DNA of 32,044 nucleotides from Deltaproteobacteria bacterium. Its GTDB lineage: Bacteria; Desulfobacterota; Desulfobulbia; Desulfobulbales; Desulfurivibrionaceae. A model generated the notes under the pieces. It was not told the DNA's origin and ran no database searches. It was given only the letters and a program-made list of their open reading frames with translations. The stretch spans positions 1 to 32,044 of the forward strand of contig JAJZPC010000027.1 in NCBI GenBank assembly GCA_021811385.1, read 5' to 3'. Of the stretch, positions 17,395-26,161 are shown piece by piece. Within the stretch, counting starts at the first letter, position 1. Each line of letters opens with the position of its first letter. Position numbers and translations under genes: made by a program.

Positions 17395-19512
17395 GTGATC
17401 AAAAAAGGTCTTACCGGGCTTGCCCTGGGCCTGCTTGCCTGTGTTGCGGCGTTTCTCCTCTGGCATCAGGGCGCGCTCGCCGGGTTCGAGCATGCCACCT
17501 GGCAGTGGCGGGTTGCCCATTTTGCCCGTCCGTCCCCGGCCACCAGCCAAATGCGGATCATCGCCCTGGATCAGAAAAGCCTGGACTGGGGCCGCAAGGA
17601 AAACGGCCTCTCCTGGCCCTGGCCGAGAGAGGCGTATGCCACGGTGCTCGCCTTTTGCAAGCGGGCCGGGGTCAAGGCGGTCGCCTTTGATGTGTTGTTC
17701 AGCGAACCCTCGCTCCACGGGGTGGGGGATGACCAGGCTTTTGCCCAGGCCATGCGGGAGAACGGGCCGGTGGTGCTCAGCTACACCCTGGCGCCTCCGG
17801 GCGAGACGCAGGGCGGGGATGGAGCCGGTCCGCCCGCGCCGGCAATCTCCGGCTTTTCCCAATGGCTTGCCGGAAGCAGGGCGCCGGTGCTGCCCCAGGC
17901 GGTGACCATGCCGGTGCCCGAGCTGGCAGCCAGCGCCGCCGGGCTTGCCAACATCAGCACCCGCCCCGATCCGGACGGGGTGTTCCGGAGAGCCCCCCTT
18001 TTTGTCAACCTCGCCGGCCGGCCCGTGCCTTCCCTGGCCCTGGCCACGTATCTTGCCGGAGCCCCCGGCCCGGTTCCCCTGGCGCTTGGTAAAAACCATC
18101 TCCAGGTGGGTGCGCTCGGGGTGGTGCTCGACGGGGCAGGGCAGGCCATCCTCAATTTCCGGGGCCCATCCCGCACCGTGCCCACCATCTCCCTGGCCGC
18201 GGTGGTGCAGTCCGAGTTGCAGCTTGAGGCAGGGGAGGTGCCGGTCATCGATCCGGCCGAGTTCAAGGATGCCTATGTTTTCCTGGGCATGACCGCCCCC
18301 GGGCTCTACGATCTGCGGGCCATTCCCATCGACGGAGTCTATCCGGGGGTGGAGATCCACGCCACCATGCTGGACAACCTCCTGTCCCGGGATTTTCTCC
18401 GCGACAGCCCGATCTGGCTGGCTGCGCTCCTGACCCTGTTTTTCGGGGTGCTGGCCTCGGTGGCCATCCTTTTTTGCCGCAATGCCTGGCACTCTTCCCT
18501 GGCCTTTGTCCTCCTGCTTCCCCTGCCTTTTGGTGCAGGCTTTGTCGCCTATGGGCAAGGGGTCTGGCTGCCCGTCGGCGTCCAGGCCACGGCGGTGCTG
18601 CTTGCCCTGATCAGCGGGGTGGTGTTCAACTTCGCCACCGAAGGGCGGAAGAAACGCTACATCAAACGGGCCTTCAGCCAGTACCTCCATCCCACCGTAA
18701 TCGACCAGCTGGTGAGCAATCCCGAGCGGCTGCGTTTGGGCGGCGAGAAGCGGGAACTCTCCATCTTCTTCTCCGATCTGGCCGGATTCACCGGGATGTC
18801 CGAGCGGCTGGACCCGGAGCGGCTCACCCTGCTGCTCAACGAGTATCTCTCCGCCATGACCGACATCATCCTGGAATCCGGGGGGACCATCGACAAGTAT
18901 GAGGGGGACGCCATCATCGCCTTCTGGAACGCGCCGCTGACGCAAAATGACCATGCCCTCCGCGCGGTGCGGACCGCCCTGCGCTGCCAGGAGCGGCTGG
19001 CCGAGCTGCGCCCCGATTTCAAGGCGCGGTTCGGCTGCGATCTGTTCATGCGGATCGGCATCAACACCGGCCCGGTGGTGGTGGGCAACCTCGGTTCCTC
19101 CCAGCGCTTCGATTACTCCATCCTGGGCGACAACGCCAATGTCGCGGCCCGGCTGGAAGGGGTCAACAAGGAGTTCGACACCGAGATCCTCATCTCCGGG
19201 GCGTGCCGTAACCAGCTGCCCGCGGGGGTAAGGGTGCGGGAGATCGCCCGGGTGGGGGTGGTGGGGCGCAAGGAGCCCATCACCGTGTTTGAGCCGCAGG
19301 CCCAGGGAGATGCGGGCCGGGATGAGCGGCTCGGCCGGTTCGCAGTGGCCTTGGCCCAATACTATGGGGGCGAGGTTGCCGAGGCCATGGCAATGTTTCA
19401 GGAGCTGGCCGCGGACGATGTGGTGGCCGGACGGTATGCCGCCCGTTGCCGGGAGATGCTGACCAATCCGCCCCTGGCCTGGGACGGGGTGTGGAGGATG
19501 GGCTCCAAATGA
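17395..19512 (+). CDS. CHASE2-sensor adenylate/guanylate cyclase
   Basis: 705 residues starting at GTG. A first transmembrane segment (about 5-25) leads to a periplasmic CHASE2 domain (about 26-335), then three more segments (about 340-415) and a class III cyclase domain (about 450-630). Both metal-binding Asp are present (FSDLAGFT and YEGDAII), as are the substrate region IDKYEGD, the Asn/Arg block ILGDNANVAARLEG and the strand RIGINTGPVVVGN. Lys in DKYEGD and Asp in ILGD favour ATP, so cAMP is the likely product. The 2-base gap from the M48 gene and ATGA overlap with the exporter gene put it in the middle of one transcript. The signal sensed by CHASE2 is unknown. Confidence 0.92.
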   Translation: MIKKGLTGLALGLLACVAAFLLWHQGALAGFEHATWQWRVAHFARPSPATSQMRIIALDQKSLDWGRKENGLSWPWPREAYATVLAFCKRAGVKAVAFDVLFSEPSLHGVGDDQAFAQAMRENGPVVLSYTLAPPGETQGGDGAGPPAPAISGFSQWLAGSRAPVLPQAVTMPVPELAASAAGLANISTRPDPDGVFRRAPLFVNLAGRPVPSLALATYLAGAPGPVPLALGKNHLQVGALGVVLDGAGQAILNFRGPSRTVPTISLAAVVQSELQLEAGEVPVIDPAEFKDAYVFLGMTAPGLYDLRAIPIDGVYPGVEIHATMLDNLLSRDFLRDSPIWLAALLTLFFGVLASVAILFCRNAWHSSLAFVLLLPLPFGAGFVAYGQGVWLPVGVQATAVLLALISGVVFNFATEGRKKRYIKRAFSQYLHPTVIDQLVSNPERLRLGGEKRELSIFFSDLAGFTGMSERLDPERLTLLLNEYLSAMTDIILESGGTIDKYEGDAIIAFWNAPLTQNDHALRAVRTALRCQERLAELRPDFKARFGCDLFMRIGINTGPVVVGNLGSSQRFDYSILGDNANVAARLEGVNKEFDTEILISGACRNQLPAGVRVREIARVGVVGRKEPITVFEPQAQGDAGRDERLGRFAVALAQYYGGEVAEAMAMFQELAADDVVAGRYAARCREMLTNPPLAWDGVWRMGSK

Positions 19513-21287
19513 GAGGGGGCGCGTCCGGGGGCAGGGGCGGAGCCTCCCTGGGGCTTATCCGTCCTTTCATCAGGCGATATTCCCCCCGCCTCATCGGCGG
19601 GCTTTTCGCCCTGCTCACCGTTGATCTGCTGCAACTCGGCATCCCCCGGCTGGTGAAAAGGGCGGTGGATCTTCTGGCCCACGGCGCGGCCAGCCAGATG
19701 GCTCTGGCGCAAAGCGCTCTTGCCATCTTTCTTCTTGCCATCGGCATTGCCGGTTGCCGCTTTGTCTGGCGCTACCTGATCCTCGGGTTTTCCCGGCTGG
19801 TGGAGCGGGATCTGCGCGATGATTTCTTCCGCCACCTGCTCACCCTGGACCGGCCTTTCTTTCAGAAAAAACCGGTGGGCGCGATCATGGCCCTGGCCAC
19901 CAATGATCTGGCTGCGGTGCAATTGGCTGGAGGCATGGGCTTGGTGGCCTGTGCCGATGCGGCGATCATGGGGACCGCCGCCTTGGCCTGCATGGCCTAT
20001 ATCAGCCCGCGCCTCACCCTGATCGCCGTGATTCCCATGCCGCTGCTGGCGCTGCTTACCAGGGTGCTCTCCGCCCGGCTGCACCGCCGTTTTCTCAAGG
20101 TGCAGGAGCAGTTTTCCCACCTCACTGAATTTGCCCGCAACACCATCACCGGTATCCGTCTGCTCAAGGCCTACACCCAGGAAGCATCGCAGGCCGAGGT
20201 CTTTGGCCGCCTGGGGCGTCAGTATCAGCAGGACAACATCCGCCTGGCCAGGGTGCATGGCACCCTCTTTCCCATCTCCGGGTTGGTGGGCAATACCAGC
20301 CTGCTGCTGGTGATCTTTTTCGGCGGCCGCCTGGTGATCGGCAACGCCATCACGGTGGGGGATTTTGTCGCCTTTATCTCCTACCTCTACCTCCTGACCT
20401 GGCCCATGATGGCGGTGGGCTGGGTGGCCAACCTTTTCCAGCGCGGCCTCACCTCGTTGGGGCGGTTGGACGAGGTCATGGCCGCCACTCCCACCCTGGC
20501 CGATCCTGCGCGGCCCGTACCCTTTCCCGCCGGGCAAACGGAGATCAGCCTGCGTAATCTCCATTTTCAGTATGAAGGGCAGATGCAACCAGCCCTGGCC
20601 GATGTCAGCTGCCTCCTCCGGGCAGGGGAGATCGTCGGCCTTGTCGGGAGAAGCGGCTCGGGGAAATCCACCCTGTGCCATCTTCTCGCCCGGCAGTATC
20701 CCGTGGAGGACGGGGGGATTTTTCTCAATGGCGTTGACATCAACCAGCTCTCCCTCAGTTCGGTGCGCGAGCGGGTTGCCTATGTGCCCCAGGACGTGCT
20801 GCTTTTTTCCGACACCGTGGCCGCGAATATCGGTTTCGGCAACCCGGAGGCCAGCCAGGAGCAGATCGAGGCCGCAGCCAAAATCTGCCGGATCCACGAG
20901 GAGATCCTCGGCTTCAGCGAGGGGTACCAAACCCGGATCGGCGAAAAGGGGGTCAAGCTTTCCGGCGGCCAGCGCCAGCGCATCGCCCTGGCCCGGGCCC
21001 TTCTTCTCGACCGGCCCCTGCTGATCATCGACGACAGCCTCTCCGCCGTGGATCTGGAAACCGAGCAGGAGATCATCGCCGGTCTGGCTGCCTATCTGCC
21101 GGGGCGAACCTGCCTCATCGTCTCGCACCGCATCGCCCCCCTGCGCGGCGCGGCACGGATCATGGTTCTGGAGGAGGGGCGGCTGCTGGCCCAGGGCAAC
21201 CATGAGGAGCTGCTGGCCACAAGCCCATTTTACCGCACCATGTACCAACAGCAGCAGATGCAAAGTCATCGGGAAGAGGAGCTGTAG
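19509..21287 (+). CDS. heterodimeric ABC exporter, subunit with degenerate ATP site
   Basis: 592 residues: a six-helix type IV ABC exporter domain (about 15-320) and an ATPase domain (about 345-580). Walker A GRSGSGKST, Q-loop region YVPQDVLLF and signature LSGGQRQRIALARAL are intact, but Walker B reads LLIIDDSLSAVD: Asp replaces the catalytic Glu. That is the hallmark of the degenerate half of heterodimeric exporters such as TM287/288, BmrCD and MdlAB. Its ATG overlaps the cyclase stop codon (ATGA), so translation is coupled; a longer upstream start is possible but would lie inside the cyclase. The partner follows after a repeat insertion. Substrate unknown; lipids or drugs are common for the family. 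Confidence 0.93.
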   Translation: MRGGASGGRGGASLGLIRPFIRRYSPRLIGGLFALLTVDLLQLGIPRLVKRAVDLLAHGAASQMALAQSALAIFLLAIGIAGCRFVWRYLILGFSRLVERDLRDDFFRHLLTLDRPFFQKKPVGAIMALATNDLAAVQLAGGMGLVACADAAIMGTAALACMAYISPRLTLIAVIPMPLLALLTRVLSARLHRRFLKVQEQFSHLTEFARNTITGIRLLKAYTQEASQAEVFGRLGRQYQQDNIRLARVHGTLFPISGLVGNTSLLLVIFFGGRLVIGNAITVGDFVAFISYLYLLTWPMMAVGWVANLFQRGLTSLGRLDEVMAATPTLADPARPVPFPAGQTEISLRNLHFQYEGQMQPALADVSCLLRAGEIVGLVGRSGSGKSTLCHLLARQYPVEDGGIFLNGVDINQLSLSSVRERVAYVPQDVLLFSDTVAANIGFGNPEASQEQIEAAAKICRIHEEILGFSEGYQTRIGEKGVKLSGGQRQRIALARALLLDRPLLIIDDSLSAVDLETEQEIIAGLAAYLPGRTCLIVSHRIAPLRGAARIMVLEEGRLLAQGNHEELLATSPFYRTMYQQQQMQSHREEEL

Positions 21288-21298
21288 CTTTGAGCCTC

Positions 21299-21446
21299 TT
21301 GCAAAATTCTGCCGGATTGAATTCCCCCTCCCTTGACGGGAGGGGGCAGGGGGTGGGTGCAGTCGCAACCTGCCGATTTCATAGCTATTTCCCCATCTCC
21401 CTAGCCCTCTCCCGCAGGGGGAGAGGGGACTTGTTTTTTTGCAAAA
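21299..21446. mobile_element. 132-bp inverted-repeat insert flanked by TTGCAAAA
   Basis: TTGCAAAA occurs at 21299-21306 and again at 21439-21446. Between them are two copies of a GC-rich palindromic unit in opposite orientation: unit A at 21322-21357 (CCCCTCCC/GGGAGGGG stem) and unit B at 21391-21430 (CCCTCTCCC/GGGAGAGGG stem). A related copy lies at 25777-25816. Removing one flank and the insert would leave a gap of about 28 bases between the two exporter genes, a normal operon spacing. It has no coding capacity, so it is a MITE/REP-like element. The 8-base repeat could be a target duplication. Confidence 0.55.
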
Positions 21447-21455
21447 GGGTCACCT

Positions 21456-23267
21456 GTGCGGGATAACTACGGATATTTCGAAGAAGACCAGTTGGGCAAG
21501 TTCGGCGATCTCAGCCTGTGGCGGAGGATCGTTTTTCTGGGCAGGCCGTATTGGCTGGGAGCCCTGCTGGCCGTGCTGCTTTCCTTGGTCGTGGTGGGCT
21601 GCGGCCTGGCCCTGCCCTATCTGATCCGGCTGGCAGTGGATGATTTCATCCTCAACACCACCGCTGCCGCCGAGGCGCGCCTTGCCGGACTCAAGCATCT
21701 GGCCCTTGCCTTCTGCACCCTCATGGCCTTCGAGTTTCTCGGCAACTTTGTCCAGGTGCTGATCCTGGAATGGACCGGGCAGAGGATCATGCACCGGATG
21801 CGGCAGATGATGTTTGTCCATCTCCTGCACCTGGACCTGAAGTTTTTCCACCGCAACCCGGCCGGGAGGCTGGTAACCCGGCTGACCAACGATATCCAGA
21901 ACATGCACGAGATGTTCACCTCGGTGATCGTCACCCTGTTCAACGACGGGGTCAAGCTCTTGGGCATCCTGGGGATACTCTTCTGGATGAACTGGCGGCT
22001 GGCCTTTGGCATCTGCCTGCTTCTTCCGTTGCTGGTGGGCAACACCCTCTGGTTCAGCCGTCTGGCCCGCGACGCCTTCCGGCAGATCCGCACCCATCTT
22101 GCCCAGATCAACTCTTTTTTGCAGGAATCCCTCTCCGGCGTAACGCTCATCCAGCTTTTTAGGCGGGAGGAATCCAGCCAGGCGCAATTCTTTCTGCTGA
22201 ACCAGGCCTTTTTTGCCAAGGCCCTCTATCAGATCAAGGTGTTTGCCGTGTTCCTGCCGCTGACCGAGCTGATGAGCGCCATCACCATCGGCACCATCCT
22301 CTGGTACGGCGGCAGCCAGGTCATGGCCGGGAAGATGACCATCGGGATGCTGGTGGCCTTTCTCTCCTACATGCGCCTCTTTTTTCAGCCCATGCGCGAG
22401 CTGTCGCAAAAATATTCCATCGTCCAGTCGGCCCTGGCCTCGGCGGAACGGATCTTTCAGCTGCTCGACTCCACGGAGACCCTGCCCCTGGCCGCGACAC
22501 CCTTGCGGCCTGCCTCCGGCAAGGGGGAGATCGAGTTTAGAGCGGTGCGCTTCGGCTATGCGGCCGAGCATCCGGTGCTGGAGAACTTTTCCCTGAGGAT
22601 TCCGTCCGGCCGGACCCTGGCCATCGTCGGCGCCACCGGCAGCGGCAAAACCACGATCATCAATCTGCTGGAGCGGTTTTACGACCCGGATGGGGGGGAG
22701 ATTCTTCTGGACGGCGTTGACCTGCGAGACCTGGATCCAAACTGGCTGCGGAATCAGGTGGGGCTGGTGATGCAGGACGTGTTGCTCATCCCCGGCACCA
22801 TCCGGGAGAATATCCTGCTCGACGGGGAGAAAAGCGACGAGACCTTGTGGGAGATCCTGGAAAAGGCGCAGCTTGCCCGTTTTGTCCGCCGGTTGCCCGA
22901 GGGGCTTGCCACCCAAGTGGGCGAAGGCGGCATGGACCTCTCCGCCGGACAGCGGCAACTGCTGGCCTTTGCCAGGGTGCTGGCCCGGGAACCCCGCATC
23001 CTGGTGCTGGACGAGGCCACCGCCAGCGTGGACCCGGAAAGCGAGATGCTCATCGAGCAGGCCATTGGCGCGACCTTTGCCGGCCGGACCAACATCGTCA
23101 TCGCCCACAGGCTTTCCACGATCCGCCGGGCGGATCATATCCTGGTCATGGCCGGGGGCAGGATCATCGAGCAGGGGAGCCATGCGGAATTAGTTCTGGC
23201 TGATGGGGCATACCGGCGGCTGCTGACTATTTTCAGCGCCGGGTCAGGGACGGGTTCGTCGCAATAG
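21456..23267 (+). CDS. heterodimeric ABC exporter, catalytic subunit
   Basis: 603 residues from a GTG start. Six-helix exporter domain (about 25-330) and ATPase domain (about 355-595). Walker A GATGSGKT, Walker B ILVLDEATASVD with the catalytic Glu, and H-loop IAHRLST are intact, while the signature is LSAGQRQ in place of LSGGQ. In heterodimers the altered signature faces the degenerate Walker B of the partner, which matches the preceding gene exactly. It resembles MdlB/BmrD/TM288. The last residues (LLTIFSAGS...) are encoded by the left copy of a 29-bp direct repeat. No strong ribosome site is visible; the repeat insertion upstream may have changed its expression relative to the partner. Confidence 0.93.
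   Translation: MRDNYGYFEEDQLGKFGDLSLWRRIVFLGRPYWLGALLAVLLSLVVVGCGLALPYLIRLAVDDFILNTTAAAEARLAGLKHLALAFCTLMAFEFLGNFVQVLILEWTGQRIMHRMRQMMFVHLLHLDLKFFHRNPAGRLVTRLTNDIQNMHEMFTSVIVTLFNDGVKLLGILGILFWMNWRLAFGICLLLPLLVGNTLWFSRLARDAFRQIRTHLAQINSFLQESLSGVTLIQLFRREESSQAQFFLLNQAFFAKALYQIKVFAVFLPLTELMSAITIGTILWYGGSQVMAGKMTIGMLVAFLSYMRLFFQPMRELSQKYSIVQSALASAERIFQLLDSTETLPLAATPLRPASGKGEIEFRAVRFGYAAEHPVLENFSLRIPSGRTLAIVGATGSGKTTIINLLERFYDPDGGEILLDGVDLRDLDPNWLRNQVGLVMQDVLLIPGTIRENILLDGEKSDETLWEILEKAQLARFVRRLPEGLATQVGEGGMDLSAGQRQLLAFARVLAREPRILVLDEATASVDPESEMLIEQAIGATFAGRTNIVIAHRLSTIRRADHILVMAGGRIIEQGSHAELVLADGAYRRLLTIFSAGSGTGSSQ
23218..23246 (+). repeat. 29-bp direct repeat, left copy (inside the exporter gene 3' end)
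   Basis: Begins GGCTGCTGACTATTTTCAGC and is identical over 29 bases to 25706-25734. It encodes residues near LLTIFSAGS of the exporter, 7 codons before its stop. Flanking bases on either side are unlike those of the right copy. Confidence 0.9.
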
Positions 23268-23435
23268 AAATACGCTTTATCCATGACAAGCTCTATCGGT
23301 AACCGGTGCATAATAGTTGACGCCTTCAAGAGCAAGGAAGTATCCTTTGCCCAGGATGGCGGAGGTGTTTTGTCATTCTAGGCAATGCATCTTGTCTTGC
23401 CGGCGCTGCTCCTTGAGCGGTCCGCCATTTCATGA

Positions 23436-25679
23436 GTGTCGGAATCAATCATGCTTATTTTGCGGGAACAATGGAAAAAGGTTGCCGGCGTCACCAGCGA
23501 GGTTGACCTTACTTTTCTGCTGTTACGGGTTTTCTGCCTTGTCGGCGGCATTGCCTGGCTCTTGATCGTTCCGGTTTCTCCAAGGCAAGGGGCCATTCTG
23601 GCCAACGCCCTCATCTGTTTTTCTCTCTACAGCGTTCTGTGCTATCTGGTTATTTTTTTCAGGCCGGATCTGTTGAAGAAGGTCTATTTGTCGTCCCTTT
23701 TTTTTGACATGGCCTTCCTGTCAATCCTGGTCCATGCGGAAGCAAGCTTCGAAAGCAGCTTTTTTCTGGGCTATTATCTGCTCATCTGTCTGCACACCAT
23801 CTACTTCGGCCCTGGTTTCGGCGTGTTGGTCGCGGGTTTTTCCGCTCTGTGTTACGTGCTCAGCATTCTGCCCATGTTGGCGGACATTGAGTGGACCAGC
23901 CTTGCCATGAGGATTGGGTTTTTCTTTTTTATCACCGTGCCGGTGGGGCTCCTGACCGAGAAGGTGAAGCGCGATAAGGAGAAGGTGGAGCATTTCAACC
24001 AAACCTTGGAGATCAGGGTGGCCGAACGGACGGAGAAGATCGAAGCCCTTTTGGATCAGGAGCGATATCTCCGGGAAATTCTGGACACGGTCGCCCATAT
24101 CAACAAGCTGCTGATCACCACGCCGAATGTTGACAGCCTGCTGAAAAGCTCCTGCTCCAGGTTCGTGCAGCACGGTCATTATGGCTTTTGCTGGATCGGC
24201 CTGCTGGAAGGTGACGAGATCCAAACCGTCCACACCTCCGACCCGAGCGGCAACCCTCTTGTTGACCCGCCCTATGCGGTGCGCGATGCCGACGGTTTTT
24301 TTTACCAAAGCACCCATGCCCAATGCCTCCGGGACAATCGTGCGGTGATTCGGTCAAACGGCCTGAAAACGCCGGACCCGTCCCTGTGGCGCGATCCGGA
24401 AGTGGTGAAAGGGTTTCAGTCGGTTGTCAGCCTTCCCTTGCGTGCCCATCAGGCTGCGCAACCACTCGGGGTTCTGTCCATCTATACCTGGCGCAAGGAA
24501 GGCTTTGATCCGGAAGAAAAAGAGATGCTGGATGAACTTGCCGGCGACATCGGTTTTGCCATTGCATCATTCCGGCAAAGGGAGGCGGTGGCAAGTCTCA
24601 CCGCCGAACGCACGGCCAATTATGAAGAGACGATTTTCTCTTTTGTCGACATGATCGAGCAAAGGGATACCTACACGGCCGGCCATACCGAACGTGTTGC
24701 TCATTATTGCGAATTGATTGCCAAGGAAATGGGCCTTGCAAACGAACAGATAAGGAAACTCTATAAAGCCGCCATCCTGCATGACATCGGGAAGATCGCC
24801 ACGCCGGATTCCGTTCTGCTCAAGCCCGGCAAGCTCACCAGCCTGGATTATGACCTGATCAAGCTCCATCCCTGTGCCGGGTATGAGATGCTGTCGAATA
24901 TCGAGATGTACAAGGATTTGGCCGTGATCATCCTCCATCACCACGAACGCCACGATGGCGCAGGCTATCCCGACGGCCTGCGCGGAGACGACATCCCCCT
25001 GCTCTCCCGCATCATGGCGGTCGGCGATGCCTTTGATGCCATGACGACCAACCGTGTCTACAAGGCGAGAAAACAGATCCCCGAAAGTCTGGCCGAGCTT
25101 GAATCCTTCAGCGCCACTCAGTTTCATCCCGAGGTTGTAAGGGCGGCGGTCAGGGTGCTGCCCGAGATCACAATCTCCACGGCCATCAGCCAGCTTCCGG
25201 TAACCGATCTTGAGAAAAAGAGGTTCTCCTTCTTTTTTAACGACAAGCTGACAGGGCTTTACAACGAGGATTACCTGAAGATCATCCTGAATAATCTGGA
25301 TCTGAACCAATATAGATGCCTCCACATGCTGCACCTCCTGAATGTGCCGGAGTACAACAAGCGCCACGGCTGGGACAAGGGGGATCTGCTTTTTAGGGAG
25401 TTTGCCGCCGAGCTGCAGGCCGGTTTTCCAGATGCCCTTGTTTTCAGGGTTTACGGAAACGACTTCGCCCTTATCTTCAAGGAACATCGGGACGTTGATG
25501 ACAAGGAACTCAACGCCTTTCAAAGCATCGACGCCACCGAAATCGAGGTCGAGTGCCACCATGTTGATCTCTTGGTTGGGAAAGAGTATGCCATCGATAA
25601 GCTGGACAAGTTGGAAGTCCTGGCCCTTGAGCCCCGCCAGCCGATGAGTGATGATTCCCAGCCGGAACATTATCGCTGA
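23436..25679 (+). CDS. membrane sensor with GAF, HD-GYP and degenerate GGDEF domains
   Basis: 747 residues from GTG 23436; ATG 23451 is an alternative start. Five or six transmembrane segments (about 20-175), a coiled coil (about 178-220), a GAF domain (about 225-400), then HD-GYP (about 405-590) with HDIGKI near 448 and HHHERHDGAGYP near 502-511, all metal and GYP residues present, so c-di-GMP hydrolysis is likely. A C-terminal GGDEF-like domain (about 600-730) opens with DKLTGLYN, but its signature reads YGNDF for GGDEF (Asp to Asn, Glu to Asp), so it should not make c-di-GMP; it may bind GTP. This order (HD-GYP before GGDEF) is uncommon. The gene sits between exact 29-bp repeats. Confidence 0.88.
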   Translation: MSESIMLILREQWKKVAGVTSEVDLTFLLLRVFCLVGGIAWLLIVPVSPRQGAILANALICFSLYSVLCYLVIFFRPDLLKKVYLSSLFFDMAFLSILVHAEASFESSFFLGYYLLICLHTIYFGPGFGVLVAGFSALCYVLSILPMLADIEWTSLAMRIGFFFFITVPVGLLTEKVKRDKEKVEHFNQTLEIRVAERTEKIEALLDQERYLREILDTVAHINKLLITTPNVDSLLKSSCSRFVQHGHYGFCWIGLLEGDEIQTVHTSDPSGNPLVDPPYAVRDADGFFYQSTHAQCLRDNRAVIRSNGLKTPDPSLWRDPEVVKGFQSVVSLPLRAHQAAQPLGVLSIYTWRKEGFDPEEKEMLDELAGDIGFAIASFRQREAVASLTAERTANYEETIFSFVDMIEQRDTYTAGHTERVAHYCELIAKEMGLANEQIRKLYKAAILHDIGKIATPDSVLLKPGKLTSLDYDLIKLHPCAGYEMLSNIEMYKDLAVIILHHHERHDGAGYPDGLRGDDIPLLSRIMAVGDAFDAMTTNRVYKARKQIPESLAELESFSATQFHPEVVRAAVRVLPEITISTAISQLPVTDLEKKRFSFFFNDKLTGLYNEDYLKIILNNLDLNQYRCLHMLHLLNVPEYNKRHGWDKGDLLFREFAAELQAGFPDALVFRVYGNDFALIFKEHRDVDDKELNAFQSIDATEIEVECHHVDLLVGKEYAIDKLDKLEVLALEPRQPMSDDSQPEHYR

Positions 25680-25705
25680 TTCATCGTCGTAACGTTGTTG
25701 TGTGA

Positions 25706-25734
25706 GGCTGCTGACTATTTTCAGCGCCGGGTCA
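25706..25734 (+). repeat. 29-bp direct repeat, right copy
   Basis: Identical to 23218-23246. It begins 26 bases after the HD-GYP stop codon. In the frame of the exporter gene it continues open for about 40 codons more but into repeat-like sequence, so it looks like an orphan piece of the exporter 3' end. Confidence 0.9.
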
Positions 25735-25776
25735 AGGGGGAGGGCTCGAAATACTGAGGGGGGGGTGGCGAAAAAG

Positions 25777-25816
25777 TTCCCTTCCCTCTGGCGGGGGAGG
25801 GCCAGGGAGAGGGAGA
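25777..25816. repeat. dispersed GC-rich palindromic repeat, third copy
   Basis: The stretch TCCCTTCCCTCTGGCGGGGG and the GAGGGCCAGGGAGAGGGAG that follows are related, on the reverse strand, to the units at 21322-21357 and 21391-21430. It sits between the 29-bp repeat and the toxin-antitoxin pair. Confidence 0.6.
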
Positions 25817-25870
25817 ACAGCGATGAAAGAGCGAAAGTGTACTTGAAGGCGCCGGGCAGATGGTGAATTT

Positions 25871-26161
25871 CTACGCGACCTCCATCTCAACCCGAAACTT
25901 CTTGCCAAGTGCGGCAGCTGCGCTCGCCAAGGTCGTCAGCGTTAAACTGGTGTCTGTTTCGTCAAGAAGACGATTCAGGGCTGCCCGGCTTGTGCGCATC
26001 TTCTTTGCCAGGCTGGTTTTGGTAAGTTTTTGGGCCGTCATTTCCTGTTCGATCTGCCAGGCGATGACCCGCTTCATCGCCACGGCGGTGCTCTCTTCCA
26101 GTATGGCTTCTTCGGCCAGAAAATCATCAAAACTGCTGCCGATGTGGGGATTTTTTTTCAT
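25871..26161 (-). CDS. XRE-type antitoxin (HigA-like)
   Basis: 96 residues. The C-terminal half is a helix-turn-helix of the XRE kind (KTSLAKKMRTSRAALNRLLD, then TLTTLASAAAALGKKF), preceded by a charged N-terminal segment that should bind the toxin. It follows the toxin gene with an ATGA overlap, the toxin-first order of HigBA-type modules, and has a consensus ribosome site AAGGAGG five bases before its ATG. Neutralises the toxin and probably represses the promoter at 26509-26537. Confidence 0.88.
   Translation of the reverse strand: MKKNPHIGSSFDDFLAEEAILEESTAVAMKRVIAWQIEQEMTAQKLTKTSLAKKMRTSRAALNRLLDETDTSLTLTTLASAAAALGKKFRVEMEVA

Noticed and set aside
21299-21446. Intrinsic terminator between the exporter subunit genes
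   Set aside because: The unit B hairpin is followed by a T-run after a short gap (TTGTTTTTTT), but the block as a whole matches a dispersed repeat family, so a terminator role is only a possible side effect.
17356-23183. Minus-strand frames of 667, 656 and 577 codons opposite the cyclase and exporter genes
   Set aside because: His/Gly/Gln-rich shadows of real genes on the plus strand.
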